Position numbers and translations under genes: made by a program. The notes beneath the pieces are model-generated. The model was not told the DNA's origin and searched no databases. It saw only the letters and a list, made by a program, of their open reading frames with translations. Shown piece after piece: positions 1 through 13,300 of a stretch of DNA of 64,000 nucleotides (its first letter is position 1; each line of letters begins with the position of its first letter). Location of the stretch: positions 24,264,767-24,328,766 of the forward strand of contig OZ037766.1 in the NCBI GenBank assembly GCA_964035545.1, written 5' to 3'. This stretch comes from Bugula neritina (Eukaryota > Bryozoa > Gymnolaemata > Cheilostomatida > Bugulidae).

Positions 1-1040
1 TAAGAAAATAAAGCTATTACTTTTTTCATTACTCCATCCATAATGTAATTTATACCGTGGTGTTACAATTTCTAATAATTTACTGAAACTAGGTTGACTT
101 TAGCGAAAATGCTAATGAAATTTACGAGTCAACTTCATTGCAATACAAATTTACAGGTGAAGGTCCCAATTATCCATGTTTGTTTATACATTTACAGTTC
201 ATTTCAATTCAGTTTATCTTACAAAAAATATGCTGGCTTACCAAAATAGTAAGCCTATGCTAAATATCAGGCACTAGCTATTCTTATAAACTAACGCCGT
301 GGTTAAACTTAATATGCAAGGAATCATTTTTAATTACAGTGACTTTGCTTTGCTTACTAGCTAAATGCTCCATTTTTATATTTGAGAGCATCAACCTCGC
401 TGCTCACAAACAAACAGTTCTTCAAACTTTGCAAACTTATGCTACAGATTTATTTAACATCTACTCAAAGCTTTTATTGAAATAAATATGCAACATTTCA
501 ACGAGAAAAAGAAATAAATAAACCTATGAAATTCCAATACAAAAATAAACAACTCTACCAAATTTTCTATCAAGCAGTTAAACATTACACCAAAGTATTA
601 CAATAAGCAGAATGTACAGGAATAGTGCAAAGCCAGTAACATGTTACTTTGACAAACATAATTTACTGTTATAAAAATTTTATTACAATATCTTCCTATC
701 ACCTATATCTACACCAATTATAATAACACAAACAACTTTTTAACATAATATGTCAACTAAACTATCAAACTGTGTCCCACAAAACCAAATATAGCAAAGG
801 GCACCTGTTCGAAATCGACGGTGCCCTTCTCATGGTAGACAGATTGTTGTTAGATGTAGCAACATGCCATGATTCAGTGTTAATCGACAGATAGAAATAA
901 AGAGCATCTGATGTCATCTGCAACTGTATGATAGAAGAGCACTAGCAGCCAGGTGTCAGTACACTGGAGAGTAGGTGGTGTCATGTGTTAGTGAGATAGA
1001 AAAAACTTGCTGCTAGACACTAACAGCGAGTGTCAAGATC
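1..1040. other. 3' flank of the first mucin-like gene, no gene seen
   Basis: AT-rich sequence downstream of the minus-strand stop codon of the mucin-like gene. No open reading frame with recognisable content was found on either strand. A short 7-bp inverted repeat (gggcacc / ggtgccc) lies near 799-825. Part of this stretch is probably the 3' UTR, but no transcript end can be fixed from sequence alone. Confidence 0.5.
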
Positions 1041-4000
1041 TTATATTATAGAAGGTGTGTAAACCTCAAACCTGTCAGGGTCTAAACCACTTCCAGCTTT
1101 ATCTTTCTCAGATCCCTAAACAGAAAAAAATAACCTGCATAAAAGACAAAATTACTGAGGTGTGTGACGATCTAACAACAACATATGTGAAAATACTGGA
1201 ACAAAGGTATAACAGCAGGCACTATATCTACACCTGATATTTTCAGCATGTTGAACCCAACACTGCTGCAGATTCTGTAAAGAAAGCATGGATCACATTT
1301 TATAGAGTATAGGCACTTTTTTTATTACTATGAGGCAAGTAAAGACACGGAAGCATGAAGTCCCATTCTAATTGCTGACAATTGCTACTAACACTCTTTG
1401 CTAAGATTACTAGTTAAAGGCAATAGTGTTGATCAGTAAATTTTGTCCATTAAAAAGCTACTTATACTCTAAAGTCTAAACGATTGGTTGAATGTGCAGC
1501 TAGAGTTAGATCTCCACATGTGTTTTTCCGAAACACCCGTTAACTCCAGCCTATTTTGAAGAGGCTAAACAACTAATAAGGTCATTAGCTTAGATACAGG
1601 TAGCTTTATCCTGTCAACAATCATTTTACTCTCCACTATGTCTGAAATCTCTTGGACAACTTACATAAACACTGTCATTTGCAAAAGTAACAGTTGAGTT
1701 CCAAGCCTTCACTGCAACATATTGCGGGCCAAATGCTGGGGTCTCACACAATTGATCAGCATGCCTCTCTGAGACTATAGCTCTGGGTATATTCTACAGA
1801 AAACAATTAGCGCTCTGAACACAATCAAAATCATTGAGACTCTCTTGTGGTAACAGCCGGTGAAAAGCAGAAGAGCTGGCACTCCTCCAATTTCACATAT
1901 AGACCCTTCTAGCTACACCCCTAGCCACATTTACACTCCCCAGTCACATATCCACCCTTCTAGCTACACCCCTAGCTACATTTACACTCCCCAGTCATAT
2001 ATACACCCTTTTAGCTACACCCCTAGCTACATTTACACTCCCCAGTCATAATATATACACCCTCCTAGCTACATATATACCCCCATGAATGTATACTCAT
2101 AACTCCAAGCCTCCCCCTGGCTACAAACCCTCAGGCACACCCCTGACCCCCCTGGCGGCACACCCCTGGCAGCACGATTGTACAGATGTATACCTACAGC
2201 TGTACAGCACATATGCATAAATACCAGCATGACTAACTCACTAAGAATAATGCCTTATCTTATCTCTCCATAAAGAAATGCAAGCGTATGATATATATGC
2301 ACATGTATGATGGCCAATGATAGTAGTATTTACAAACTGTGTAATAAGTAAATAACTTCACCACCATAAGAAAGCAAGATGGCTCTGTGATATAAAGTAC
2401 ACTTACTGGATGTACAACCACCCCCCCCCCATCCTCTAGAAAACTGGCTAGTCAACTTGTATACTTATAGCCCTAAAATCCTAGATCAGAAGAGGAGGTA
2501 GGTGCGGTAGTGGAGAAATTGAGAAAAGCCTGTGTTCCAGATTAGAAATGTAGCATAAGTTATGTCCCTGTGAGAATTTCAACCAGCGCCCCAAACCAAA
2601 GTTTAGTAACAAATTAAAGAACTTATGCTATCTCACTTTCTGTACTACTGCTTCTAATTTATACAAAAGAGCACTACATCAAGTTGGAAATCATAAACGT
2701 GGTCAAGTTAATACAGCAACGTTGATAGATACACCAATACACACACTTCACCATCATTAAAGGTTTTTTTACAATTAATGGCAACTTAGAGCTGTTGCCT
2801 AATTTGTAAACTTGTGCCAGTTCAAGAGCTGCAAAAAATCGTGCTTTTTCAAGGCAGTAAACTATAACTCTGTTGAATCACCAACTTTAAAACAAGAAAT
2901 ATATTTTTATATTGTTTAATTTTAACTCAAAGTTACCCCAGATTGGTAAACCTACGATAGTAAAGACCATAACAACCAAACATAATTACATAAACATAGT
3001 TTGGCAGGTTCATCAGTATCAACTTACTACATGCTTATTTTGGGGGAAGAGATTTTCCATCGGTCCAATATCATAGCCGTCATTACCATGGCCTGACAGT
3101 CTTTGCACAGGCAGATTTTTATCGCCTGCAACTAAAACAACACAAAGAAAACTACACCCACAGCACCAAGCAAATGTTTGAAGCATTAAGAGAGATTATA
3201 ACTGCTGCAAGAGGCAACAACTCCTACAACAATAAAATATACCTGTATTATTGACTCATATTTACGAAATTTGCTATAAGCAGCCCCAAGTTTAGGTAGT
3301 AGTTTGAGGTTTTCAAGTTTGGAATTTGGAATTCAAAGTTTCAACCTAAGCCCCAACTCCAAACTCAAGAACCCCAACTACTGCATTCAGTCACCCCTAA
3401 CTCGGCCTGCCTATAGCAACCTTCCACATTTACAGTGTTTCAAATACCTACTATACGTAGAATCCTATCAGGAATTATTGCTATAACTTATGTAATTGTT
3501 GAACTGAAAATACCATCAACTACTTATCTAACGCCTCATCATTTGTTTCACCAACAAATAAGTACCTTTTCTCCGACAGCAGAAGGCTGTGAGTATGACG
3601 GCCGCCAAGAAGACAACGACTCCGGCAGCAGCTATACCTGCAATGATGGGAGTATCCAGCTCATTGCACTTCTTTCCTCTCCAGCCATTCTTACATCTAG
3701 AGTGATGCAACAGTTGGTGTGCTGTTACATTGCTTAGCAGCTACACTCAGTATTTTACAAACATTGAGCTCTGCCGACTTGAATCACACTTTAAAACAAT
3801 TCTTTGATAGGAACTATTGCAAAGGCTTTGTGTCACAATATTCTATTCTAATGAGGAGACAAATCTTCAGAGAGTTATAGTACATAATGTGAGTCACAAG
3901 TGAGTACACTCACGACAAATATATACTGTATAATTGAGATTTTTTTCAACCATTAGCAAAATTATGCAAAAATAATGATTTTTAAACAGTAAATAAATTA

Positions 4001-7000
4001 TTAGTCAAGTAAAATGCAAATTGAAATTAAAATATGAGGTAGCAGCGTGGGTACTAAGCTCTAAATTATAAAACTACAATCGATAATTTGGTATATATAA
4101 CTTTAGGGCAATTTTAATTTGCATTAAATAAATGAATTCAGCCCTTGAGATGTTGAAGCTATAGTAAAAGTTGCAACAAAACAAGATTAACATCATATCA
4201 AGATGTGTTCATCTGTTGTACAAAAATGCGCGAAACTCAGCACAACAAATCAAAACTTCAAACGAAAAAATCTACAATTTGTACAAAATACACAGACATA
4301 CTGGATGTTGTACAAAACGTAAGGAAATAGCTGCTCTGAAATACTTGGATAAACCTACCTATTCTCCGGTGTTTGGGAGGGCGTTCTCATGGAACTGGTC
4401 CTACAAACACAGAATAATATTATGCTACAGCATCAAACATCAGCAGCTAACAATTACAAGGAACTACACTGAAGTAAAATAACTTCCAGGAATAAAATAC
4501 AAGTGTTGTGGTCCAAAAGTCATAATTGCAAGTTAGATTGGAATAGGTAAGCTTAGCGAGACACTTGAAGGTTCTTAAAAGATAAGCTGAATAATATTTA
4601 GGAAAAGATAGCACAAGTATATTGAATTATCGACTATTATTATAAGTTCCATCCCTAAAATCAATATAAAAACTATTATAGGAAACCAATAGTAAAATAG
4701 TAACAACAACTCATTTTAGATTTCCAATTCATCTGATGTCCTATTGATATGGTTGTTTAGTGGCATTGAAAGGAGAATGTAATAGAAAATTGACTAATGG
4801 CAGCAGAAATTAGTGAATAAAAAAGCCATGATTTGCCAGCATAAAAATTGAGTGCATAGAAGTAAGTTAGGAAACATAATGGATGTGCAATCAGAATAGT
4901 AGGGGGTACCAACCAGGGATTTCTATAGAATCCAATATATTTACATAGAAATAGGGTCATTTTATACATAAAATATGATGACTATAATATATGAAAAACT
5001 TACTTTGTACTGGAAGTAACATATGAAATTGACGTTAAGAACACCCTAATAGGTCTAGATGTGAGCACATCGGGGATATTGGTGAGAGTCAGAGTGATGT
5101 TTTTAGGATCGAAAGTTACATCATAGGAAGGATCTCCCTGTATCTTATAGGAATAAGACTGCACATCCTCTCTTGTTAAACTAGCTGTGGTATTGAACAA
5201 AGAGTCGGCAATATAGTTAGCAAGTGCTTTAGTGTCGATAAAGAATGTGACATCTCTCCTCTTCCTTAGCCTCGTTCCATGGATAGTTCTGCAGAAGTAT
5301 TGGGTGGCATTGATAGAGTCACAAGAGGAATTTATCTGTTTATCTGCAAGGAAATTCTCCAGCTAAAATAAAAACCAAAGTACTTTATGATAAAAACGAC
5401 TACTTGAGTGCAACCATTCAAAGTGTGAGGAAAAGAAACTTTTTGTAAGGCTATTTTTAAATATTAAGTCAACAAAATGCCATGATAAACACAAACTTAC
5501 AGATTTGACCATAGCAATCCTGTAGACCAAAACACCTTCAGGAGGAGTAGCATTGGTAAATAAAACAGGAATGGTTAAGCTTTGTCTCTGAAGATAGGAA
5601 TTGTATTTGACTATTGCTGTAGCTGAGACTTGGGTGGATGTAGCAGGTGTAAGTGCAATTGAAGCGGGTGCTTTAGTAGTTGAAGCTGGTGCTTGAGTAG
5701 TGTTAGCTACTGCTTGAGTAGTTGTAGGAAGTTCTTGAGTAGTTTTAGCAGGTGATTTAGTAGATGTAGCAGGTGCTTGAGTAGTTGTGGCAGGTGCTTG
5801 CGTAGTTGAAACTGGTGCTTTCGTACTCATAGCAAGTGCTTGAGTAGTTGAATCTGGTGCTTGAGTACTTGTAGCAGGTGCTTGTGTGATTGGAGTTGGT
5901 GCTTGAGTAGATGTAGCTGATGCATGAGTAGTGTTAGCTACAGATTGAATAGTTGAAGCAGGTGCTTGGGCAGTTGAAGCTGGTGCTTGCGTAGCTGTGG
6001 CAAGTTCTTGAGTAGTTGTAGCTGGTGCTTGAGTAGTTTCAGTAGGTGCTCGAGTACTTGTAGCAGATGCTTGAGTAGTTGTGGAAGGTGCTTGAGTAGT
6101 TGTGGCAGGTGCTTGAGTAGTTTTAGAAGGTGCGTTAGTAGATGTAGCAGGTGTTTCAGTACTTGTAGCAAGTGCTTGAGTAGTTGTAGCAGGTGCTTCA
6201 GTAGTTGTGGCAGGTGCTTGCGTAGTTGTGGCAGGTGCTTGCCGAGTTGAAGCAGGTGCTTTAGTAGTTGGAGCTGATGCATGAGTAGTGTTAGCTACTG
6301 CTTGAACAGTTGAAGAAGGTGCTTGGGTGATTGAAACTGGTGCTTGCGTAGTTGTGGCAGGTGCTTGTGTAGTTGTAGCTGGTGCCTGAGCAGTTTTAGA
6401 AGGTGCGTTAGTAGATGTAGCAGGTGCTTCAGTACTTGTAGAAAGTGCTTGAGTAGTTGTGGCAGGTGCTTGCGTAGTTGTAGCTGGTGCTTGAGTAGAT
6501 GTAGCTGGTGCTTGCGTAGTTGTAGCTGGTGCTTGAGTAGATGTAGCTGGTTCTTGAGTAGTTTTAGCAGGTGATTTAGTAGCTGTAGCAGGTGTTTTAG
6601 TAGTTAAAGCTGGTTCTTGAGTAGTTTTAGCAGGTGATTTAGTAGATGTAGCAGGTGCTTGATTACTTGTAGCAGGTGCTTGAGTAGTTGTGACAGGTGC
6701 TTGAGTAGTTGTGACAGGTACGTGAGTAGTTGTGGCAGGTGCTTGTGTAGTTGAAACTGGTGCTTTTGTAGTCATAGCAGGTGCTTGAGTGGTTGAAGCA
6801 GGTGTTTGAGTAGTTTTAGTAGGTGCTTGAGTAGCTGTAGCAGGTGTTTTAGTAGTTAAAGCTGGTTCTTGAGTAGTTTTAGCAGGTGATTTAGTAGATG
6901 TAGCAGGTGCTTGATTACTTGTAGCAGGTGCTTGAGTAGTTGTGACAGGTGCTTGAGTAGTTGTGACAGGTACGTGAGTAGTTGTGGCAGGTGCTTGTGT

Positions 7001-9595
7001 AGTTGAAACTGGTGCTTTTGTAGTCATAGCAGGTGCTTGGTTGGTTGAAGCAGGTGTTTGAGTAGTTTTGGTAGGTGCTTGAATAGCTGTAGCAGGTGCT
7101 TTAGTAGTTGAAGCTGGTGCTTGAGTAGTGCTAGCTACTGTTTGCGTAGTTCTAGCAAGTTCTGGAGTAGTTTTAGCAGGTAATTTAGTAGATGTAGCAG
7201 GTGCTTGATTACTTGTAGCAGGTGCTTGCGTGGTTGGAGTTGGTGCTTGAGTAGATGTAGGAGGTGCTTGATTACTTGTAGCAGGTGCTTGAGTAGTTGT
7301 GACAGGTGCTTGAGTAGTTGTGGCTGGTGCTTCAGTAGTTGAAATAGGTGTTTGGGCTGTAGTAGCTACCATTATACTATTATTCATAGTAGTGGTTAAT
7401 AAACGATTTTTGGTAGTCAGTGAAGTTCCTTTAGTTGAGGATACTTTACTACCACTAGGTATTGTTGAGCTTACAGGCACACTGACCAACTCATCTTTAC
7501 TGGATATAACCACTTTGCTGTCGATATTATCCAGAATAGATATAGAGCCATTAGTAAGAGAACTTAATAGGGACTTAATATCTGAAAGAAAGTCATCTTT
7601 TGTAGAAGGTATTTTAGTTGTTTTAACTGATGGTTGAGTAGTTATAGCAGGTGCTTGGGTAGTAGTAGCAGGTGCTTTAGTAGGTGAAACAGGTGATTTA
7701 GTAGTTGTAGCCATGATTAAACTATTATTCACAGTAGTGGTTAATAAACGATCGCCAGTAGTCAGTAAAGTTCCTTTAGTTGAGGATACTCTACTACTAC
7801 TAGGTATTGTTGAGCTTACAGGCACACTGACCAACTCATCTTCACTGGATATAACTACCTTGCTGTCGATATTATCTAGAATAGATATAGAGCCATTAGT
7901 AAGAGAACTTAATAGGGACTTAATATTTGAAAGAAAGTCATCTTTTGTAGAAGGTCTTTTAGTCGTTTCAACTGGTGGTTGAGTAGATGTAGCATGTGCC
8001 TTAGTAGTTGTAACTGGAGCTTGGGTAGTTGTAGCTGGTGCTTGTGTAGATGCAGCTGTATCAACAAATAAAGACTTATTGAGATCCAGAAACAGTTTAC
8101 GCAGTAAAAAATGTTTTAATAACTCACAGAAAAAAATCACTTGCATCCCATGCAACCCCAATTCACAATCATACAACTGCAACTTGCACTACATTTGAAA
8201 AAAATTCCACAGAGCAATGGATGTAATAAATCTTTCTAAAGTTCTACCTGTACAAATGACTCCATCACCAGTGTATCCATCCTTACATTTACATTGGAAT
8301 GATCCATCAGTGTTTGTACATTCTGCATTTGTTGCACAGTTGTCTATTTGTTCAGTACATTCATTTATATCTGAAATTCAATGAGTAATGAGTTTCACAA
8401 TACTCTCTAGATATTTAGCTAGACAAGACTGATTTACAGTCTTCTGTTGCTACAGCTCTGCAGTTGTAAAAGTTTATAATGTAATTAGATAAGTTATCAA
8501 GCTTACCATCAACGCAAATGACTCCATCACCAGTGTATCCATCCTTACATTTACATTGGAATGATCCATCAGTGTTTGTACATTCTGCATTTGTTGCACA
8601 GTTGTCTGTCTGTTCAGTACATTCATTTATATCTGAAATTCAATGAGTAATGAGTTTCACAATACTCTCTAGATATTTAGCTAGACAAGACTGATTTACA
8701 GTGTTCTGCTGCTACAAAAAGCTGTGGAAGCAGCACATGGACACACCTAACATGACACCTTCAAACAAGTATTAACCGCCAACAACAGATGTGACCACAC
8801 AAAAAAAAGCATGCAAACATTGTATATTGAGTGCCTGGTGTAGATTGAATCAGTAATCATTAGGTTGCACCGGTAAGACTGCTTAAAACACTATAGACTG
8901 AGTTTTTTGCCTCATCAAAAAACAAATTGAGCTTAGGCTAATAAAATAGTATGTAATATGAAAACTCTTATCGATTCCTACAATCAATGTTACCCTTTGG
9001 ACACCAAGTGGGAAAATTATTTTTAATACAATTTCACAAGACTTTAAACAATCCCATTGAAGTTCGATTCCTTCAACAGGACAATGTTTATATAAGCAGA
9101 AGATAATTTGCTTAGCCGGGTTGAACACTACCTGAACACACTGTTCCATCTCCTGTACAACCGACATCACAAAAACACTGAATTCTGCCATTTAAAAATT
9201 CACATGCGCTGCTTTCAGAACACGGCCCTCCTGTAAATTTTATATAAAAAAATGTACAAAAATTATCCAGCTACAATTCTACTTTTCAATACATATTTTT
9301 TGCTTTATGACTAAACAAAAAGATACAAATGCTATTAAAATAGAAAACACATATTTTTAAAATTTTAAAAATTCCTAGTTGTTAGAAATGGAACATTGGA
9401 AGAAGTAGCTGTTTACACAAGGGTAGAAGGGCAGTTAGTTGACCAGCCAAGGTTTCAAGGTAGAGGAATATTATTCTACTAATTAATATATACTTTTGCA
9501 TTTATTTAAATGAAACAATCAAAATAGTCAGTACCTGATAACCCTGAAACGAATAAAGCCAGTAGCAGCATCACAGGAAAACTCTTTGTCTTCAT
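1041..9595 (-). CDS. Mucin-like EGF-domain transmembrane protein 1
   Basis: Twelve-exon model, about 1267 aa. Exons from 5' to 3': 9595-9535, 9230-9132, 8632-8507, 8370-8248, 8055-5501, 5362-5004, 4400-4359, 3696-3566, 3131-3028, 1793-1665 and 1115-1041. The list counts eleven coding exons; a non-coding leader is not identified. All junctions are GT-AG and intron phases agree throughout. Domains: signal peptide (MKTKSFPVMLLLALF, residues 1-20); EGF-like 21-53; two calcium-binding EGF modules starting DINEC (about 54-136); Pro/Thr/Ser repeats of a 7-residue QAPATTT-type unit (about 137-960); a juxtamembrane module with C-x7-Y-x-C then RKRR (989-1107); a half EGF (CKNGWRGKKC); a membrane helix near 1137-1162; and a tail of about 105 residues. 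It is probably a type I cell-surface mucin. The paralogue at 31.2-42.7 kb has the same exon plan. The function of the tail is unknown. Confidence 0.85.
1903..2070. repeat. Minisatellite, about 51-bp unit
   Basis: Three imperfect copies of a 51-bp unit containing agctacacccctagc and tacactccccagtca. It lies in the intron between the 3131-3028 and 1793-1665 exons of the mucin-like gene. It is open as a short Tyr/Pro/Ser-rich frame on the plus strand, which is a by-product of the repeat. Confidence 0.8.
2490..2640 (+). repeat. Dispersed repeat, copy 1
   Basis: About 150 bp sharing blocks such as gaaaagcc, gtgttc and aaatgtagca in the same order with 29640-29780. This suggests an old dispersed repeat family. 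The orientation relative to any parent element is arbitrary. Confidence 0.45.
5501..8055 (-). repeat. 21-bp coding minisatellite (mucin Pro/Thr/Ser domain, gene 1)
   Basis: A single 2555-bp exon made largely of a 21-bp tandem repeat encoding a 7-residue unit of the type QAPATTT, with Thr, Ser, Pro and Ala dominating. Such sequence is typical of O-glycosylated mucin domains. The array is interrupted near its 5' end by two copies of a non-mucin spacer (about 7370-7610 and 7710-7950). The opposite strand is also open as Cys/Ser-rich shadow frames. Confidence 0.9.
8253..8716. repeat. Tandem duplication of one EGF exon plus intron
   Basis: The segments 8253-8454 and 8515-8716 are nearly identical, including the intron sequence downstream of the acceptor. 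The offset is 262 bp, so one calcium-binding EGF exon was duplicated together with flanking intron. The two exons diverge only at their donor ends (TCVDG-type versus TCTG-type). Confidence 0.9.
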
Positions 9596-10343
9596 GATTT
9601 GTTTGAAACAATTTTAAGTACCCAACTTAATATGATTTTTAAACTTTAACAACTATTTCCACTGAACAAAGTATTAAATTCTTTAAGAATACAGACGTCT
9701 ATTGTCTAAATCTACAGACTTCCACTATGATGACACTCAATGGCAGGTAGAGCGTATTTTATACTAAATATAGATAAGAGAAAGCATAATTATTATCGAT
9801 GAGCCAGCTCATCTCTTAAATAAAGAATTACCATGATTACCAGCTCATTACCTTAGATAGATAAAATGCCACTTTATAAGACGTAGCAGTAGGTAGGGAA
9901 TTTCAATGATTCAAGCCTCACCTGTACCACGCCCTTTTAAAACTAGTTTAAGATATGCCCTGGGAATGAATCTTTAGTCATTATGTAATTTAATTTATTT
10001 AGATCAAGTGATAAATCACACTTGTAATATTATTAAAAATTATTTGATAAGTATTTTCAAATTTTCTAACCAAAATTTTTACAAATAGTTTGCAATTGCT
10101 TGTTAAAACATCAGAAATTACGAAGTTGTATCAACTTTTTCGTAAATTCATTGCTTTTAACATTATAATAATTCCAGAGTATAAAAAACAATAATGCAAA
10201 CGTAAGCAATTTTGCTGAATAACCCTTACAGTCCTGTGGTAGTTTTGAAATATTTACAAATACCTGCTCCCACATGTCACAATGTTTACATAAGACTTAT
10301 GGCATCTCCCACCCACTTGACAGGATGAGTCACTGACACACTG
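9596..10343. other. Intergenic, no gene seen
   Basis: AT-rich spacer between the start of the mucin-like gene and the stop codon of EXOSC8, both on the minus strand. It must contain the promoter of the mucin-like gene and the 3' UTR of EXOSC8. No core promoter element could be assigned with confidence. Confidence 0.5.
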
Positions 10344-13300
10344 CTATAAGTGATTGGATGTCATTAGTTTGTTGATATCACACCACCGTTGCTTTGCTTT
10401 CGAAATGCATAAAGTCAGTTGCTCAGAATTTAGAGAAGCTCCACCATGCTTACTAACACTACAGATACTATCCCCTCCGCTGGTAATCACTGTGATTTGA
10501 CCTTGACATACAGTCTCTTCTTCGTGAGTAGGGTCAACAAGTAGAACAGCATCGTCAAACAGCTGAAGTAGAACACATAAGTAATGCCTATAAAGTATTT
10601 CTACAGACACATGACATTACTGTATAACAATGCGAGGGAAAATAAGTTTGTTATACGTAAGATATTGAAGCTACTAAACTTAAGGGCATATCAATACATG
10701 GGTTTTAAAGTGGAGTGAAAATAATGTAACATTTTACATTCAAACTTTTCTAAAAAATTGGTCACACAAGCCATAATCCATCAGGACTCAACAGTGGCAA
10801 ACCAACTTACAGCAATTTCAAATATAAGCTTGTTAACACAACAAGACTTTTTCTTCATTCAATAATTTGATAAAAAATCAACATATTTATATTCCCATTC
10901 AACATGACCGTAAACTGTAAACCTGAGACAGTAAACTTAGATCAAAAATTATTAAATTATTTTCAGAATTTAATAACTAAAGCAGTAATTTCTAAAATTA
11001 CCTCAAAATTAAAAAAATCTCTCTTTGAAAAAAATATTTGTTTGAGAACTTATAAACCAGCTTTCTTACATATGCAATGATGAAACAAGTTTAGCAAAAG
11101 AATGAAGATTGCAATATAATTGTTAGGAAATATAGAATTAATTTAATGTTATGTATACAATACACTGTACATGTATACAATATAACATACTTTACATGTA
11201 TACAATATAACATACTGTAAATGTATACAATATAACATACTGTACATGTATACAATATAACATACTGTACATGTATACAATATAACATACTTTACATGTA
11301 TACAATATAACACACTGTAAATGTATACAATATAACATACTGTACATGTATACAATATAACACACTGTAAATGTATACAATATAACATACTTTACATATA
11401 TACAATATAACATACTGTACATGTATACAATATAACATACTTTACATGTATACAATATAACATACTTTACATGTATACAATATAACATACCGTGCATGTA
11501 TACAATATAACATACTGTACATGTATACAATATAACATACTTTACATGTATACAATATAACATACTGTACATGTATATAATATAACATACTTTACATGTA
11601 TACAACATCACATACCGTACATGTATACAATATAACATACTTTACATGTATACAATATAACATACTTTACATGTATACAATATAACATACTTTAAATGTA
11701 TACAATATAACATACTTTACATGTATACAATATAACACACTGTAAATGTATACAATAGAACATGTATAAATATAATATACTGTATCTAGACACATATGTA
11801 ACATACTATATTGTGTGTTAACATATTTATAACTTACTGTGAAACTGAGAGAAACAGGCATACAGCTCAGAGTAAGTTGACGCTTATGATCTTTATCTAT
11901 AGTGAGAGTTTCTTGTTCGGCATCGTACTGGGCCATAGGCAAAGATACGTCTCTAAGAGCTGATACAGCTGCTAACAGCACTGCATCCCGTATATTACCT
12001 GCAACATTCAATATAATATAGTACCTGCCACATTCAATATAATATGTTACCTACAGCATTCAGTATATATACCTACAGCATTGAGTGCATATTACCTAGA
12101 GCGTTCAATAGATATACCTACAGCATTGAATTGTTACATACTTACAACAGTCCATGTATAATGTGTAGCCTAGTGCCCAAACACACAAGGTAAACTGTAA
12201 TGAATGTTAATAGCACAGAAAGAATCATTGCAAATGCTTTCAAGAAAATGCTATTATGTCCTTATTCCAAGAAGGCTAAGTAAAAATATCAATTTTTATT
12301 TAAAATGCCGTGCTGAATTTTAACCTAATTTTTTTAATATTCCTAAACATGTATATGTTCCACAAAGTAGTTTACTTAATCTAAACGTAAGTGCACTCTT
12401 AGTTTATTTATACTGAGTAGTTAAAAAACATTTATATTAACCAAATTTATAGGTGTATATATAGCTTCATTATTTTCAGTCAAAAATCAATTTCACAATT
12501 TTGCGATGACTTTCTCAGTCGATTTCATAATAATATCCCTGGAGACATCGACATTTAATTAAATCACTTTGTCGATTAGATCACTTACTTAAAGGATTGC
12601 TCTATCTTGTCTAATAAATGGCCATTTAGGTCAAACACACATAATATTGTGTTTTTCTAAGCATGCATTGACAAAAAACATTTGACCAAAGGTAAAAAAA
12701 GTTAGTTGAAGTTGAGGGTGTAGATTGGTAACAGCCAAAACGCCGATTTTGAAATGAGCTGGGAAATGTGACATAACAGCGCCAGCATTTCTGCTGGTCA
12801 CGTGACTATACAAATGAATAACTATAGAAATATGACTGGGAGATGTGATCTTTCAGCTCGTAATTTGTATATTCATAGAAGTGCAAATGTGAATTATCTC
12901 AATCTATAGTTTTTTGACATTTTAAATAACATGTATGTAATAACATTAGGCCATATTTTGCTTGTAAACATTAGAAAAAAGCATTGCAAAAACATGCGTT
13001 CTTTAGGATGGATGCCTGCGATCGATCTAAACTAGGTCAGATTGTGCAATATTACGGGCACACCAAAGCTGACCTATATAGTGCACTGTAACTGCTTGAG
13101 CGTTATTGGTTGATATTGTGCTCAGCAACCTTGAATACTAGCGTTATAGTTAGCACGTGCAGCATAGTTACTGGCGTTCACACGTCATGTATTAGGCTAT
13201 TCTTTTTCATGGCTGAAAATTTTACTGCCCTCAAAATTGGAATTTTGAAAAGCTGTTTTCTAGGAACATATCCCTTTGCAAAGTCACAATTGTTTGCATA

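Noticed and set aside
799-825. Small hairpin gggcacc/ggtgccc as an RNA element
   Set aside because: Only 7 bp of pairing in a 3' flank; it could arise by chance and nothing around it supports a function.
11153-11760. CRISPR-like array
   Set aside because: The units abut with no unique spacers and the genome is eukaryotic; it is a minisatellite.
11091-12011. Tyr/Cys-rich minus-strand ORFs over the 25-bp array
   Set aside because: A 25-bp period without stops reads open in all frames. The array lies in an EXOSC8 intron.
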